From CAUZSH01 sp963582935 (GTDB taxonomy: Bacteria; Pseudomonadota; Gammaproteobacteria; Francisellales; Francisellaceae), in contig CAUZSH010000037.1 in NCBI GenBank assembly GCA_963582935.1, positions 1 to 19,400 on the forward strand: 19,400 nucleotides of DNA. The letters are read 5' to 3'. The notes beneath the pieces are model-generated. The model searched no databases. It worked only from the letters and a program-made list of their open reading frames with translations, and was not told the origin of the DNA. Shown in pieces: positions 1 to 8,000 of the stretch; position 1 is the first letter of the stretch, and every line of letters begins with the position of its first letter. A program made the position numbers and the translations under genes.

Positions 1-2
1 GG

Positions 3-131
3 GAAAATGGGATTACGAAACCTCATGATATTAAGGATCCGTATGACTTATTTGTCATTAGCGTTCGCGATAAATATGGTTTTGGGCAATTTATTTTTAC
101 AATGTTTAGATGTGTATATTGGATTCCATAA
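3..131 (+). pseudogene. MepB-family protein, internal fragment (broken)
   Basis: This reading frame is open from the window edge to a TAA at 129-131. Its first 32 residues look like the core of the MepB family, small proteins first named from the Staphylococcus mepRAB locus and of unknown biochemical role. The recognisable part is a KP-containing stretch, then DLFVISVRD, a short turn, and FGQFIF. In MepB proteins FGQF-F is followed by P-K and about 50 more residues. Here the match stops after FGQFIF, near base 98, and the frame ends 11 codons later without the family C-terminus. I read it as a 3'-truncated remnant; the N-terminus lies outside the window. The family call rests on remembered motif similarity and is moderate. 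Confidence 0.5.
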
Positions 132-165
132 ATCCCGTAAATACAATACACTACATTCCTAGGAT

Positions 166-201
166 ATGAATCCAAAAATACGATCCTTTCTTTGGATTCA
201 T
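166..201. repeat. 10-bp perfect inverted repeat (hairpin)
   Basis: ATGAATCCAA at 166-175 is the exact reverse complement of TTGGATTCAT at 192-201, with a 16-base loop. A related copy, TTGGATTCCAT, lies at 119-129, at the broken end of the MepB fragment. No T-run follows on either strand, so it is not a typical terminator. It could be a remnant of a mobile element end. Confidence 0.45.
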
Positions 202-209
202 CTAAGAGA

Positions 210-237
210 TTGAGCAACTCAATAAACTGATGCTCAA
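210..237. repeat. Overlapping inverted repeats upstream of the transporter gene
   Basis: TTGAGCA at 210-216 pairs with TGCTCAA at 231-237. Its first five bases can instead pair with CTCAA at 218-222. The two hairpins are mutually exclusive and lie 33 bases upstream of the transporter start codon. This could be an operator or a leader structure, or chance in an AT-rich region. I see no convincing -35/-10 pair here. Confidence 0.3.
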
Positions 238-269
238 ACACAATTACTATTATTTAAAAAGGAAGCTTG

Positions 270-1496
270 ATGAAAAAATCTATATTTTATTCCTCTATTG
301 GTGGGGTACTTGAATTCTATGATTTTATAATTTTTGCTATATTTGCCATCGCCATCAGCAAAACCTTTTTCCCAACAGAAAGTCAAACAGCAGGCCTCTT
401 GTTAACCTTCTCTATATTCGCTGCTGGATATTTAATAAGGCCGATAGGCGGAATAATATTTGGACATTTCGGTGATAAGTATGGACGCAAAAAAACTTTT
501 ACATACTCAATTATAATAATGGCACTAAGTACATTCTTAATAGCATTGGTTCCATCCTATTCGAGTATTGGCATCTTAGCGCCAATAATTCTTACAGTAT
601 TAAGATTATTACAAGGCGCTTCGATTGGAGGAGAGATCCCTGGAGCCATTACCTTTATTTCAGAAACAACAACAAGAGTTAAAACTTTAGCTTGTTCAAT
701 CATATTCTTTGGACTTGTGCTAGGAATTATTTTAGGTGAATTAGTTAATATGGGGCTAACTAAGATTCTCTCTGCCTCTGAGGTTATAGAGTATGGCTGG
801 AGAATAGCATTTATAATTGGAGGGATATTTGGAATATGGGGGTTCTATTTACGTAGAAAGCTAGTTGAAACTCCTTTGTTCAAGGATATGGAAAAATCAA
901 AAGTCAAAGTCCCAATTATAACGGTTATTAAGAAGTACCCCTTGGAAATATTTAGTGGATGGGCTTTAATGGGGCTTGTTTCAGCTGGAATTATGGTGCT
1001 GTTTTTGATAATGCCAGCATATGCAAAGTTAGCTAAAATACCCATGAGTGATGTTTTATTGATTAACACAATAGTCTTATTTCTTGTTATGGCATTGAGT
1101 ATTATTTTTGGATATATTGGTGATAAATTTAATAAAAGGTACATATTACTCATGGCTTCAATAATCACAATTGTGTTTAGCTATAAGGTCTTTAATCAAC
1201 TTGTCCACCATGATTTATCCTTAATTATCTATGGTATTTTCTGTATTTTCTCTTTCGGAGCTGCTGTTGCTATTGTCCCTTCTGTTTTAGCAGAAAGCTT
1301 TCCAACAGAAATAAGATATACAGGTGTTGGAATTGTTTATAATTTAAGTTTTGCAACAACAGGTGGTTTAGCCCCCATGATTATTTTTTATTTAATATCA
1401 TCAACAGGTAACATACTTATGCCGGCAGTATACTTTATTGCTGTTTCTATTATTGCGCTGCTTGGGATAGCTCTGTATCCAAAAAAACAATTTTAA
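270..1496 (+). CDS. MFS transporter, metabolite:H+ symporter (ProP/KgtP/ShiA-like)
   Basis: This is a 408-residue inner-membrane transporter of the major facilitator superfamily. The hallmark loop 2-3 motif GHFGDKYGRKK is at residues 65-75, and a second GxxGDKxxKR-like loop (GYIGDKFNKRY) lies near residue 283. The RLLQGASIGGE stretch at residues 112-122 and the early LEFYDF (residues 14-19) are typical of the metabolite:H+ symporter family, whose members carry proline/betaine, 2-oxoglutarate or shikimate. The substrate cannot be told from sequence. The ATG at 270 fits the AAGGA at 259-263 (6-base spacing); a TTG three bases earlier is possible. It is somewhat shorter than ProP (500 residues), with no C-terminal coiled coil. 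Ile codon ATA and Arg codons AGA/AGG are frequent, unlike the ylqF and bio genes, which fits foreign origin. Confidence 0.85.
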   Translation: MKKSIFYSSIGGVLEFYDFIIFAIFAIAISKTFFPTESQTAGLLLTFSIFAAGYLIRPIGGIIFGHFGDKYGRKKTFTYSIIIMALSTFLIALVPSYSSIGILAPIILTVLRLLQGASIGGEIPGAITFISETTTRVKTLACSIIFFGLVLGIILGELVNMGLTKILSASEVIEYGWRIAFIIGGIFGIWGFYLRRKLVETPLFKDMEKSKVKVPIITVIKKYPLEIFSGWALMGLVSAGIMVLFLIMPAYAKLAKIPMSDVLLINTIVLFLVMALSIIFGYIGDKFNKRYILLMASIITIVFSYKVFNQLVHHDLSLIIYGIFCIFSFGAAVAIVPSVLAESFPTEIRYTGVGIVYNLSFATTGGLAPMIIFYLISSTGNILMPAVYFIAVSIIALLGIALYPKKQF

Positions 1497-1532
1497 CCAA
1501 TCAACTAAATTAGTGCAACTCTGGTTAAAATT
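1489..1532. terminator. 11-bp perfect inverted repeat over the transporter stop codon
   Basis: AATTTTAACCA at 1489-1499 is the exact reverse complement of TGGTTAAAATT at 1522-1532, with a 22-base loop. The left arm contains the transporter stop codon (TAA at 1494-1496). On the minus strand the stem is followed by G and seven T (A-run at 1481-1487); on the plus strand there is no T-run. The right arm also starts a 13-base palindrome, GTTAAAATTTAAC (1524-1536). It may help end transcription, but the stem is AT-rich and the assignment is weak. Confidence 0.3.
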
Positions 1533-1558
1533 TAACTAAGGACAAAAGTCGGGGTATA

Positions 1559-1608
1559 GCCCTAGGCCCCCAATATCACAGTTTAAAATTAAAATTGGGT
1601 TTAGGGGC
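1559..1608. repeat. Imperfect hairpin in the gap before ylqF
   Basis: CCCAAT (1569-1574) pairs with ATTGGG (1594-1599), and outside this, after an internal loop, GCCCTA (1559-1564) pairs with TAGGGGC (1602-1608) with one bulged G. A pyrimidine-rich stretch follows at about 1613-1635. No gene was found between the transporter stop and the tRNA fragment. The hairpin could be a weak terminator or part of an element end. Confidence 0.25.
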
Positions 1609-1681
1609 GACAACCTACCCTTCTCTTATCTTTTTTATAGCTTTTAGTTGCTTGTGCTTGTATCATGAAAACCACGCTGGA

Positions 1682-1731
1682 ATACCTTGACATGGTAGGG
1701 GTCACCAGTTCGAATCTGGTTGCGACTACCA
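1682..1731 (+). pseudogene. 3' half of tRNA-Val(GAC), probable attachment site
   Basis: The last 50 bases of a tRNA gene are clear. The anticodon loop is TTGACAT with anticodon GAC at 1689-1691, followed by the 3' anticodon stem GGTAG and a five-base variable loop. A perfect T-arm follows (ACCAG, TTCGAAT, CTGGT at 1704-1720), then the acceptor strand TGCGACT, discriminator A and an encoded CCA at 1729-1731. The expected 5' acceptor AGTCGCA and a D-arm with GG in the loop are not found at the right distance. The nearest candidate, AGTTGCT at 1646, is about ten bases too far away and has no D-arm. The outermost pair of the anticodon stem is also mismatched (A1682). This is what remains at the far end of an element inserted into a tRNA 3' end; the complete tRNA would lie left of the window. 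Confidence 0.65.
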
Positions 1732-1759
1732 TTTTATTTCATTCAAGGAGACACAAATC

Positions 1760-2629
1760 ATGTTACATTGGTTTCCTGGTCATATGCATAAAGCTCGCAA
1801 AGAGCTTGCCAAAATTATCCCTCAAATTGACATTGTCTTTGAAATCGTTGACGCTCGCACACCTGAAGCCAGCGCCAATCCTATCTTACATGAGATCGCC
1901 AAAGATAAACCTATTATCAAAATCTTAAGTAAAACCGATCTTGCTGACAAGGAAACGACAAAACAATGGCTCACCTACTATCAAAATAAGGCCATTGCAC
2001 TAAACACCATAAAAGATAAACAAGCCCAAAAAAAACTCATGGCGCTTGCTGAAAAATGTGCACCCAAAAGAGGAACGATTTTAAAACCAATCCGTGCCGT
2101 TGTCGTTGGAATACCAAATGTTGGAAAATCAACCCTCATCAACCTCTTAGCTGGAAAAAAGATTGCGAAAACAGGGAATGAACCTGCCATTACAAAAAGA
2201 CAGCAAAACATCATGCTTGCGCGTACCTTCTACCTACGAGACACCCCGGGCATCATGTCGCCCTCTCCAAAAAGTGAAGATGCAAGTTTTAGGCTGGCCA
2301 TCTGTGGCGCCATTCGTGACACGGCTATGGATTACCCAACGGCTGCTTATTACTTTATTAAGTATATGACAAAGACACATCTGGAAAAGTTATGCCAACG
2401 CTATGCCTTAAATAAGGAAAGCGTACTTTCTTGCTCAGAAGATGAGATTTTAAAACATATTGCTCGCAGCCTAGGCGCAATCAAAAACGATGGCGTGGAA
2501 AATCTACACCAAGCAGCTGAAAAACTTATTCTTGATTTTAGGCAAGGACGGATAGGAAGCATCTCTCTTGAGACGCCTGAAAGCCATGAGCTTGAAAAAT
2601 CTGCCTATGAAACAGAGCCATCTGAGTAG
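1760..2629 (+). CDS. ylqF: Ribosome-assembly GTPase YlqF/RbgA
   Basis: The 289-residue product is a circularly permuted GTPase of the YlqF/RbgA family, which in Bacillus subtilis acts in late assembly of the large ribosomal subunit. The family signature WFPGHMHKA is at residues 4-12 and the DAR-P motif at 31-35. The permuted order is visible: G4 (SKTD, residues 57-60) comes before G1 (GIPNVGKST, 117-125), then the G2 threonine (near 145) and G3 (DTPG, 161-164). A C-terminal helical domain follows. Length is normal. The ATG has AAGGAG at 1745-1750, nine bases away. It begins 29 bases after the tRNA-Val fragment, so it marks the conserved chromosome side of that junction. No own promoter is obvious. 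Confidence 0.93.
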   Translation: MLHWFPGHMHKARKELAKIIPQIDIVFEIVDARTPEASANPILHEIAKDKPIIKILSKTDLADKETTKQWLTYYQNKAIALNTIKDKQAQKKLMALAEKCAPKRGTILKPIRAVVVGIPNVGKSTLINLLAGKKIAKTGNEPAITKRQQNIMLARTFYLRDTPGIMSPSPKSEDASFRLAICGAIRDTAMDYPTAAYYFIKYMTKTHLEKLCQRYALNKESVLSCSEDEILKHIARSLGAIKNDGVENLHQAAEKLILDFRQGRIGSISLETPESHELEKSAYETEPSE

Positions 2630-2820
2630 ATTCGATACAAAGACATTTGTGCCGAGTGAAATCCATCACTCCCCCCAACCATATTTTCCTGAGTGAATTG
2701 CGGTCGATCAGACAAAAACATATCTGTCTGAAAGGCACTCAAAATAGAGTTTGGAAATTTTATAATATCCTCAGCTTCCGTAGCTTCCACTACTTCTACA
2801 ATCGGTAAGGCGCACTTCAT
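2605..2820 (-). CDS. Small protein of unknown function, 71 aa
   Basis: I do not recognise this protein. It starts at an ATG with AGGA seven bases upstream and runs 71 codons, with a normal mixed composition: acidic first third, Ser/Gly-rich second half, no membrane segment and no signal peptide. It is convergent with ylqF and overlaps its last 25 bases. A TATAAT box lies 51 bases upstream (2871-2876), which supports real transcription. A competing frame at 2538-2738 on the same strand lacks these signals and was left out. Confidence 0.5.
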   Translation of the reverse strand: MKCALPIVEVVEATEAEDIIKFPNSILSAFQTDMFLSDRPQFTQENMVGGSDGFHSAQMSLYRIYSDGSVS

Positions 2821-2870
2821 GTTTTTTTCCTGTTTTTAATTAGATTGTTTAAATAACAACTCACAGCTTC

Positions 2871-2876
2871 ATTATA
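2871..2876 (-). promoter_or_regulatory. Candidate -10 box of the 71-aa ORF
   Basis: The minus strand reads TATAAT, a perfect match to the sigma-70 -10 consensus. The best -35 at 16 bases distance (TACATT) is poor, so the promoter call is tentative. It would give a leader of about 45 bases before the ORF at 2820. Confidence 0.35.
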
Positions 2877-2974
2877 GATAACTTTTCAGATAAATGTATA
2901 ATTTTTCAGCATTTTATTTTTTTTATTCTCAAACCAGCTTTAAAGTCAAAGTGAAATCTAATTTTCTCTAACTT

Positions 2975-4933
2975 TTATTTAGTCTTGATCGCTCCAGATG
3001 AAAAGACAAAATTCAGCTTATTTGTGAAAGTATCCACCGCTGCTTTCTGTTGTTCAGCATAGCTTGTTGACAACTGATTGGATTGTTTACTGTAAGCCTC
3101 TAGCAATGTCTTTTCTTCCGTTGCATAGTCCACTTTCACCGCTACAGCATCTTGCTTAACGGGGTCAGAACCATTTGCATTTTTAACACCCTTTGTTTTT
3201 GATGTTTCCAATCTCACTTCAGCTTTATCCGCTTCAGCTTGATGTCGACGAAGTTGTAAATCACGCATGCTTGTCTCAAATTGATGATCCATTTTATCAC
3301 TTTCTTGGCTCATCTTTTGATAATCTTCAATTCGAGCGATCAGGAAGTTGCTAATATCTGTGCCACTAAGTTTATCTTTCGGTGTAATCACCATCTTAAT
3401 TTCATCTGGCGATTGCACAAAGTTATTCACTGCCATTAATGCCGGTTTTTTAATCGCCCCCTTCGCTTCGGTGGCAGATTTCTCGACGAGACCTTCAATC
3501 ATTTTTTGAATATCTGCAGGTTTTTGGTTCGACATGGTTGCGAATACTTTAATCCCATCTTGATATAAGCTTTGGTTTTTAAAGGTAAGGGAGAACGAAT
3601 CTACATTATGCATACCGTCGAACGCACTTTCAGATTTTAGTGTTTGCACCAGTTGAGTCAACTGATTCACGCCTTGCTCAGCATTGTCCTGCTCAGCATT
3701 TGCTAAAGATTTTCTAAGTTGCTCAACAATATCTTTAACCATAATCTTATCATTAATGGTAATTTGATATGCTGAACTCAACGATGCGCCTGTATCTGGC
3801 ACGTTAGTTTGCAACCCTATAACCAGATCAGCTTTTTCAAGTTTTGTTTTAGGATCATAAACTTCATTATGGTTATATGAAATCGTATAATCTTTATAGC
3901 CAAGCTCTTGAACAATTTTAGCGCTATAAGGCGAAGTGGCAGAAATCAGATCTGCAGGCACCGTTAATGATACATTCAGCAAAGCTTTAGATAAACCAAT
4001 ATAGGCATCTGAAGCAGCGTCATGTAGCTTCCCATTTGCTAATTCAGTTAGTGTATAGTTACCAAGCTTAAAATCATCAATGCTTGTGGACATCTCAACA
4101 TTTTTCTTCTTATTATTTGTCACCACAAAATCAAAGCCTAGCTTATTGTCGCTCGCATTATAAACAATATTGGACTGCATATTTAGAGCAAGGTCTTTCA
4201 TAAAATAAGAGAGCTTCGGATATTGCGCTGTAATCACTTTGGGATCAAACATGCTTTGAATATCAAGATTCCAAGCAAATTTATTAATTTTTGCATTTGC
4301 AAAGGCATCCCAGAATCCATCAATTGTATAATTCACAGGTTTTGCAATCTTATAGTTATCAAACTCAGAACTAAAATGCATCAAAGGATCGCTGCCTGAA
4401 ACTATTTGCAAGTTTGTTTTTAATACTGCATTTTTTGCCAAATAGTCAAAAGAGCCACTCGCTTCACTCTTCAGATATTTATCTAATATCTTTTGTGCAA
4501 ATTCCGTATCATGCTTGTCTACAGGCATTTGATCCTTATCTGTGGAATATACATCTAAAGACTGTTGTAATAATTGGTTTGCATTATCTAAGTGTAAGCC
4601 TTTAAATGAAATATTAAATTTCTGTGTGACATTTTGACTATCTACTTCATAATTATCCACATTCAAGCTGTTAATGAGTATTGGATTTTTAGGCAATGAT
4701 TTTAAATATATTCTCACGTTTTCAATCGCAACATCATGCGTAAATAAACTAAACACATTCGCAGAAACATCTCCATAAGTGATCTTTTCTATATGACTAG
4801 ACTGACCTTGAATCTTTGTTGCGGTCATTGCGACATGCTCTTTCGCGATCTTAGTCGCATAATAAGAGCCGACACCATATCCGATCGCACCTAAAATCAC
4901 GATTGCAACAATGGGTTTTACTGCTTTGTTCAT
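2975..4933 (-). CDS. DUF945 (YdgA-family) membrane-anchored periplasmic protein
   Basis: The 652-residue product begins with a short basic segment and one hydrophobic helix (about residues 7-24, VAIVILGAIGYGVG), followed by a long polar region. This is the layout of DUF945/YdgA proteins, anchored in the inner membrane with the bulk in the periplasm. Alternating short motifs with Y-Y, NV-NY and LTxLAN-type segments fit the family, whose function is not settled. E. coli YdgA is about 500 residues. Here the last 126 residues (from about 527) add a highly charged, heptad-like region likely to form a coiled coil, then a Lys-rich end. The ATG has AGGA seven bases upstream, and a good promoter lies at 4963-4991. 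It is a single gene with no obvious operon partner. Confidence 0.72.
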   Translation of the reverse strand: MNKAVKPIVAIVILGAIGYGVGSYYATKIAKEHVAMTATKIQGQSSHIEKITYGDVSANVFSLFTHDVAIENVRIYLKSLPKNPILINSLNVDNYEVDSQNVTQKFNISFKGLHLDNANQLLQQSLDVYSTDKDQMPVDKHDTEFAQKILDKYLKSEASGSFDYLAKNAVLKTNLQIVSGSDPLMHFSSEFDNYKIAKPVNYTIDGFWDAFANAKINKFAWNLDIQSMFDPKVITAQYPKLSYFMKDLALNMQSNIVYNASDNKLGFDFVVTNNKKKNVEMSTSIDDFKLGNYTLTELANGKLHDAASDAYIGLSKALLNVSLTVPADLISATSPYSAKIVQELGYKDYTISYNHNEVYDPKTKLEKADLVIGLQTNVPDTGASLSSAYQITINDKIMVKDIVEQLRKSLANAEQDNAEQGVNQLTQLVQTLKSESAFDGMHNVDSFSLTFKNQSLYQDGIKVFATMSNQKPADIQKMIEGLVEKSATEAKGAIKKPALMAVNNFVQSPDEIKMVITPKDKLSGTDISNFLIARIEDYQKMSQESDKMDHQFETSMRDLQLRRHQAEADKAEVRLETSKTKGVKNANGSDPVKQDAVAVKVDYATEEKTLLEAYSKQSNQLSTSYAEQQKAAVDTFTNKLNFVFSSGAIKTK

Positions 4934-4962
4934 GTTATTTCCTTTATTTTTTATATCTTACT

Positions 4963-4991
4963 ATTATGGTGTACCAATAGACAACCTTCAA
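4963..4991 (-). promoter_or_regulatory. Sigma-70-type promoter of the DUF945 gene
   Basis: On the minus strand TTGAAG (4991-4986) and CATAAT (4968-4963) are separated by exactly 17 bases; the -10 matches five of six consensus bases. It ends 30 bases upstream of the DUF945 start codon. Confidence 0.55.
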
Positions 4992-5029
4992 GTAGTTGCT
5001 ACCAGAAAGCTTTGCAGCAAAATCAAGGC

Positions 5030-5056
5030 AAAAAAAAGCCCTTTTAGAAAGGGCTT
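5030..5056 (-). terminator. Rho-independent terminator of the autotransporter gene
   Basis: AGCCCTTT (5037-5044) and AAAGGGCT (5048-5055) form a perfect 8-bp stem with a 3-base loop, extendable by one A-T pair. On the minus strand the stem is followed by seven T (plus-strand A-run 5030-5036). It lies 26 bases after the autotransporter stop codon and before the DUF945 promoter, so it separates the two genes. Confidence 0.9.
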
Positions 5057-5081
5057 AGTTAGGAGACTGTTTTAGTAGGCT

Positions 5082-8000
5082 TTAGAAACGATAAGCCGCT
5101 TTTAAGCTACCTCCATAAGAGTTAAATGCAGACTTATGTTGATAGTCAACGTTTGCAGATAAATCCACACTGTCCGTCAAGGTATATAACACCCCAACAC
5201 CGGCACTGATTGTGCCACGAGCAGGTGTTACACCTGGAGTTTCAAAGACCGCTGATCCGCCCACTGAACTGGTTGAAGATGCCTTCGCGCCTATGATGTC
5301 ATATCTATAGCCTAAGTAAGCATTAGGTTGCAGGAAAGAGCCTTGACCCAAATCATGGTTATAAGACACTGCAACTTTGGAAGTGATTTCATTAATATTC
5401 AGACTATCTGGATTAACCGGTCCAGCAGTTTGAGTATAACTATCTGCACTATAATGCACAAAGTTATTACCAATACTTGGTGTTACGGTTAAGTTCTTCA
5501 TGACTTCAAAGTTACGACCTAACTCTGCTTGTACCAAGAACTGATTACTATCATAATTTGCATCACCCAAGGTGCTAGAGGTAACATCGTTTTTGCCCCG
5601 TGCATAACCAGCTTGTCCACGAACAAAGGTGGTTTCAGTAATATCGTACTGACCATAAAATGAGAACTGATAGTTATTAATGGTTGTGTCTGAGTTATTG
5701 TCTGCATCGACTTTTGTCCTTGAATACGTCAACGCCACACCCAATAAAGAGTCATTAACCATTGATGTATCAAATCCAAGTACGATACCGTAAGTATTGG
5801 CAGTATAACCAAATTGACCATCACGATCACCTTGATCTGCACGTTGCCCAAATACCTGACCCCAACCTTGCAAATTCTTACTCGCTTCACCCGTTGCAAC
5901 ACCTGTCACAGATTGGTTTAAAGCATACTTATTTGAACCACCTCTAAGCGCCATCGTTTGTGATTCTATACGAGAGCTGTTCACGCTTGCCGCATTTAGA
6001 ATTGCATCCACTGATGCTTGTGTATTAGCCGTAATTGCTGGTTGATATGATTCAGCAATAGCATTTACAGCTGATGCTGTTGGGGCTGCAGTTATAGCTG
6101 CCAGATAAGTATCTTGAACCACTTGTGAGGTGTCTGCTCCCATTATTGCATTATTTATCGCAACTGTGCCATTACCCGTTAAAGCTGAAGCCATTGTATT
6201 TGTAGTGCTTGTTAACCTTACTTGTACATCACCAGAATTATCGGCTATCGCAAAAGTATAGAAATAAGTATCCGTTAAGGTATTAACAGGTAAAACTGCA
6301 GTTGTCGTATCTGTTGTTGCCACAATTGTATAAGCACCTGCACTCCCGCCACTATCTAGCTGAGCTTGTGTCTCATTAACCGTTACCGTCACAGCATTGG
6401 TACTTAAATTAATAGCGTCATCGCCATTATCTATACTAGATCCTGTACCATTAGAAATTTCAAAATCATAAGCTCCAGCACCCGCGATTCCAGTTCCGCC
6501 TGATGTCAGTGTAACACCTGATGCCAAGTTTACTCTGCCTGCATTCGTTACAATACCAGAGAAAGTTGCATTCCCGCCAATATTCAGTGTTGAACCTGCC
6601 ACCGTATTAAGCGTTGAACCTGTAGAGGTGCCTGTGATTGAGACAATATTAGCACTGTTAATTGCTAATGCTCCTGAACTGGTGCTTGAACCAATCGTTG
6701 CCGCGCCATTAAGTGTCACAGACCCAGCACCTGAAATCGAGCCAATTGAACCCGTACCATTTAAAGTCAATGGGTTTGTATTAACAATAGCGCCACTAAC
6801 AGTCAGTGCGTCACCAAAAACAATTCCCGCAGTATTGCTATTTGTAATAGTTGTCGCATTCACAGCACTGTTAAATGTTGTGACCAGTGTACCGTTAGCC
6901 GTAATGCTTGCCAGAGGTGTTCCTGCCCCCACAGTTCCTGTGACAGTGTTACCACCTCCTAGAGTCAATGTTCCAGCCCCATCAACAGTCCCTGTTATAT
7001 TTTTACTTGCTACTAAATCAGCAGTACTACCTACAAACAAAGAAACGTTACCTGTTACGTCACCGTTAAAGTCCAGTGTGCCTGCAGCAGTTGTTGAAAT
7101 GGTTGTTGCAGCAACATCATTACTAAAAGTCAATGTTCCAGCACCTTTCAAGGTTACTGCCTTTAAAGAGTTTGTGCCTCCTATCGCATCGGCAAAGGTT
7201 GTTGTGCCGCCTGTTGCTATCGTGCTCGTCAATGTACCCACGCCAGCGCCACCTGAAGTGTTATCTACAGCACCTGTGATGCTCGCAGTGCCTATCAAAT
7301 CAACTGTTCCATCACCCGTGAAATTAACGGCTGATGTAATAGTTTTTGCGGTATTGACTTCTAAGGTACCTGTAGCTGCGATATTGACATTGTCTAAAGG
7401 AGTGCCCATTCCCCAGTTAAAAGCAGCAATGACTTTATTGCCACCAGTAATTACCACATTGCTTGTGTCATTAGCAGTTCCATCTATAAAAGCATTTACC
7501 GTAAAGTCACCTTCGGCCGCATCGAAAGTTACCGTATTTGTATTTGTTCCTGCGCCATTTCCTAACGTAATGTTTTCTGCTGTGACATCCTTTTTAAATA
7601 TTGCCATAGAATTCGAGTTATCATCAGAAACGGCAACAGTTATACCAGAAACGCCTGTAATCGCACCATTAAACGTTACCCCAGCGGCATTCATTACATG
7701 GATATAATTATCACTACCGCTGCTAACATTAATGGCTCCTGTCACACTTTGTGCAGAAGATGTACCATCAAGTGTTAATGTTGTGCTTCCGAAGTCCCCA
7801 CCTTTCATCTCTAGCGCAGTACTAAAAGTTGCATCGCCACCCACTTTTAAGTTTGCAAAACCCAAACCAGTATCTGACTTAAGGACACTTGTTCCCGTTA
7901 CATTTAGATTACCAGTTACAATTAGACTCGCGTCTTCTGGAGTAAGGGAATCCTTGGCCTCCACCAACAAATTACCTGTTGCCGTAACATTTCCACCCAC

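Noticed and set aside
23..241. 72-codon minus-strand frame antisense to the MepB fragment
   Set aside because: GTG start without a ribosome site, overlaps the MepB-like frame and hairpins, and no recognisable family.
845..1168. 107-codon minus-strand frame inside the transporter gene
   Set aside because: Antisense shadow of a well-supported membrane protein gene.
1646..1731. A complete 86-base tRNA-Val starting at AGTTGCT
   Set aside because: Six of seven acceptor pairs can form, but no D-arm or D-loop GG exists and the length is about ten bases too great, so I treat only the 3' half as tRNA.
6628..7707. 359-codon plus-strand frame opposite the autotransporter passenger
   Set aside because: It is a low-complexity mirror of a Thr/Gly/Val/Ala-rich repeat protein (Pro/Val/Ala-rich translation), with no ribosome site or domain; it is a shadow of codon bias.
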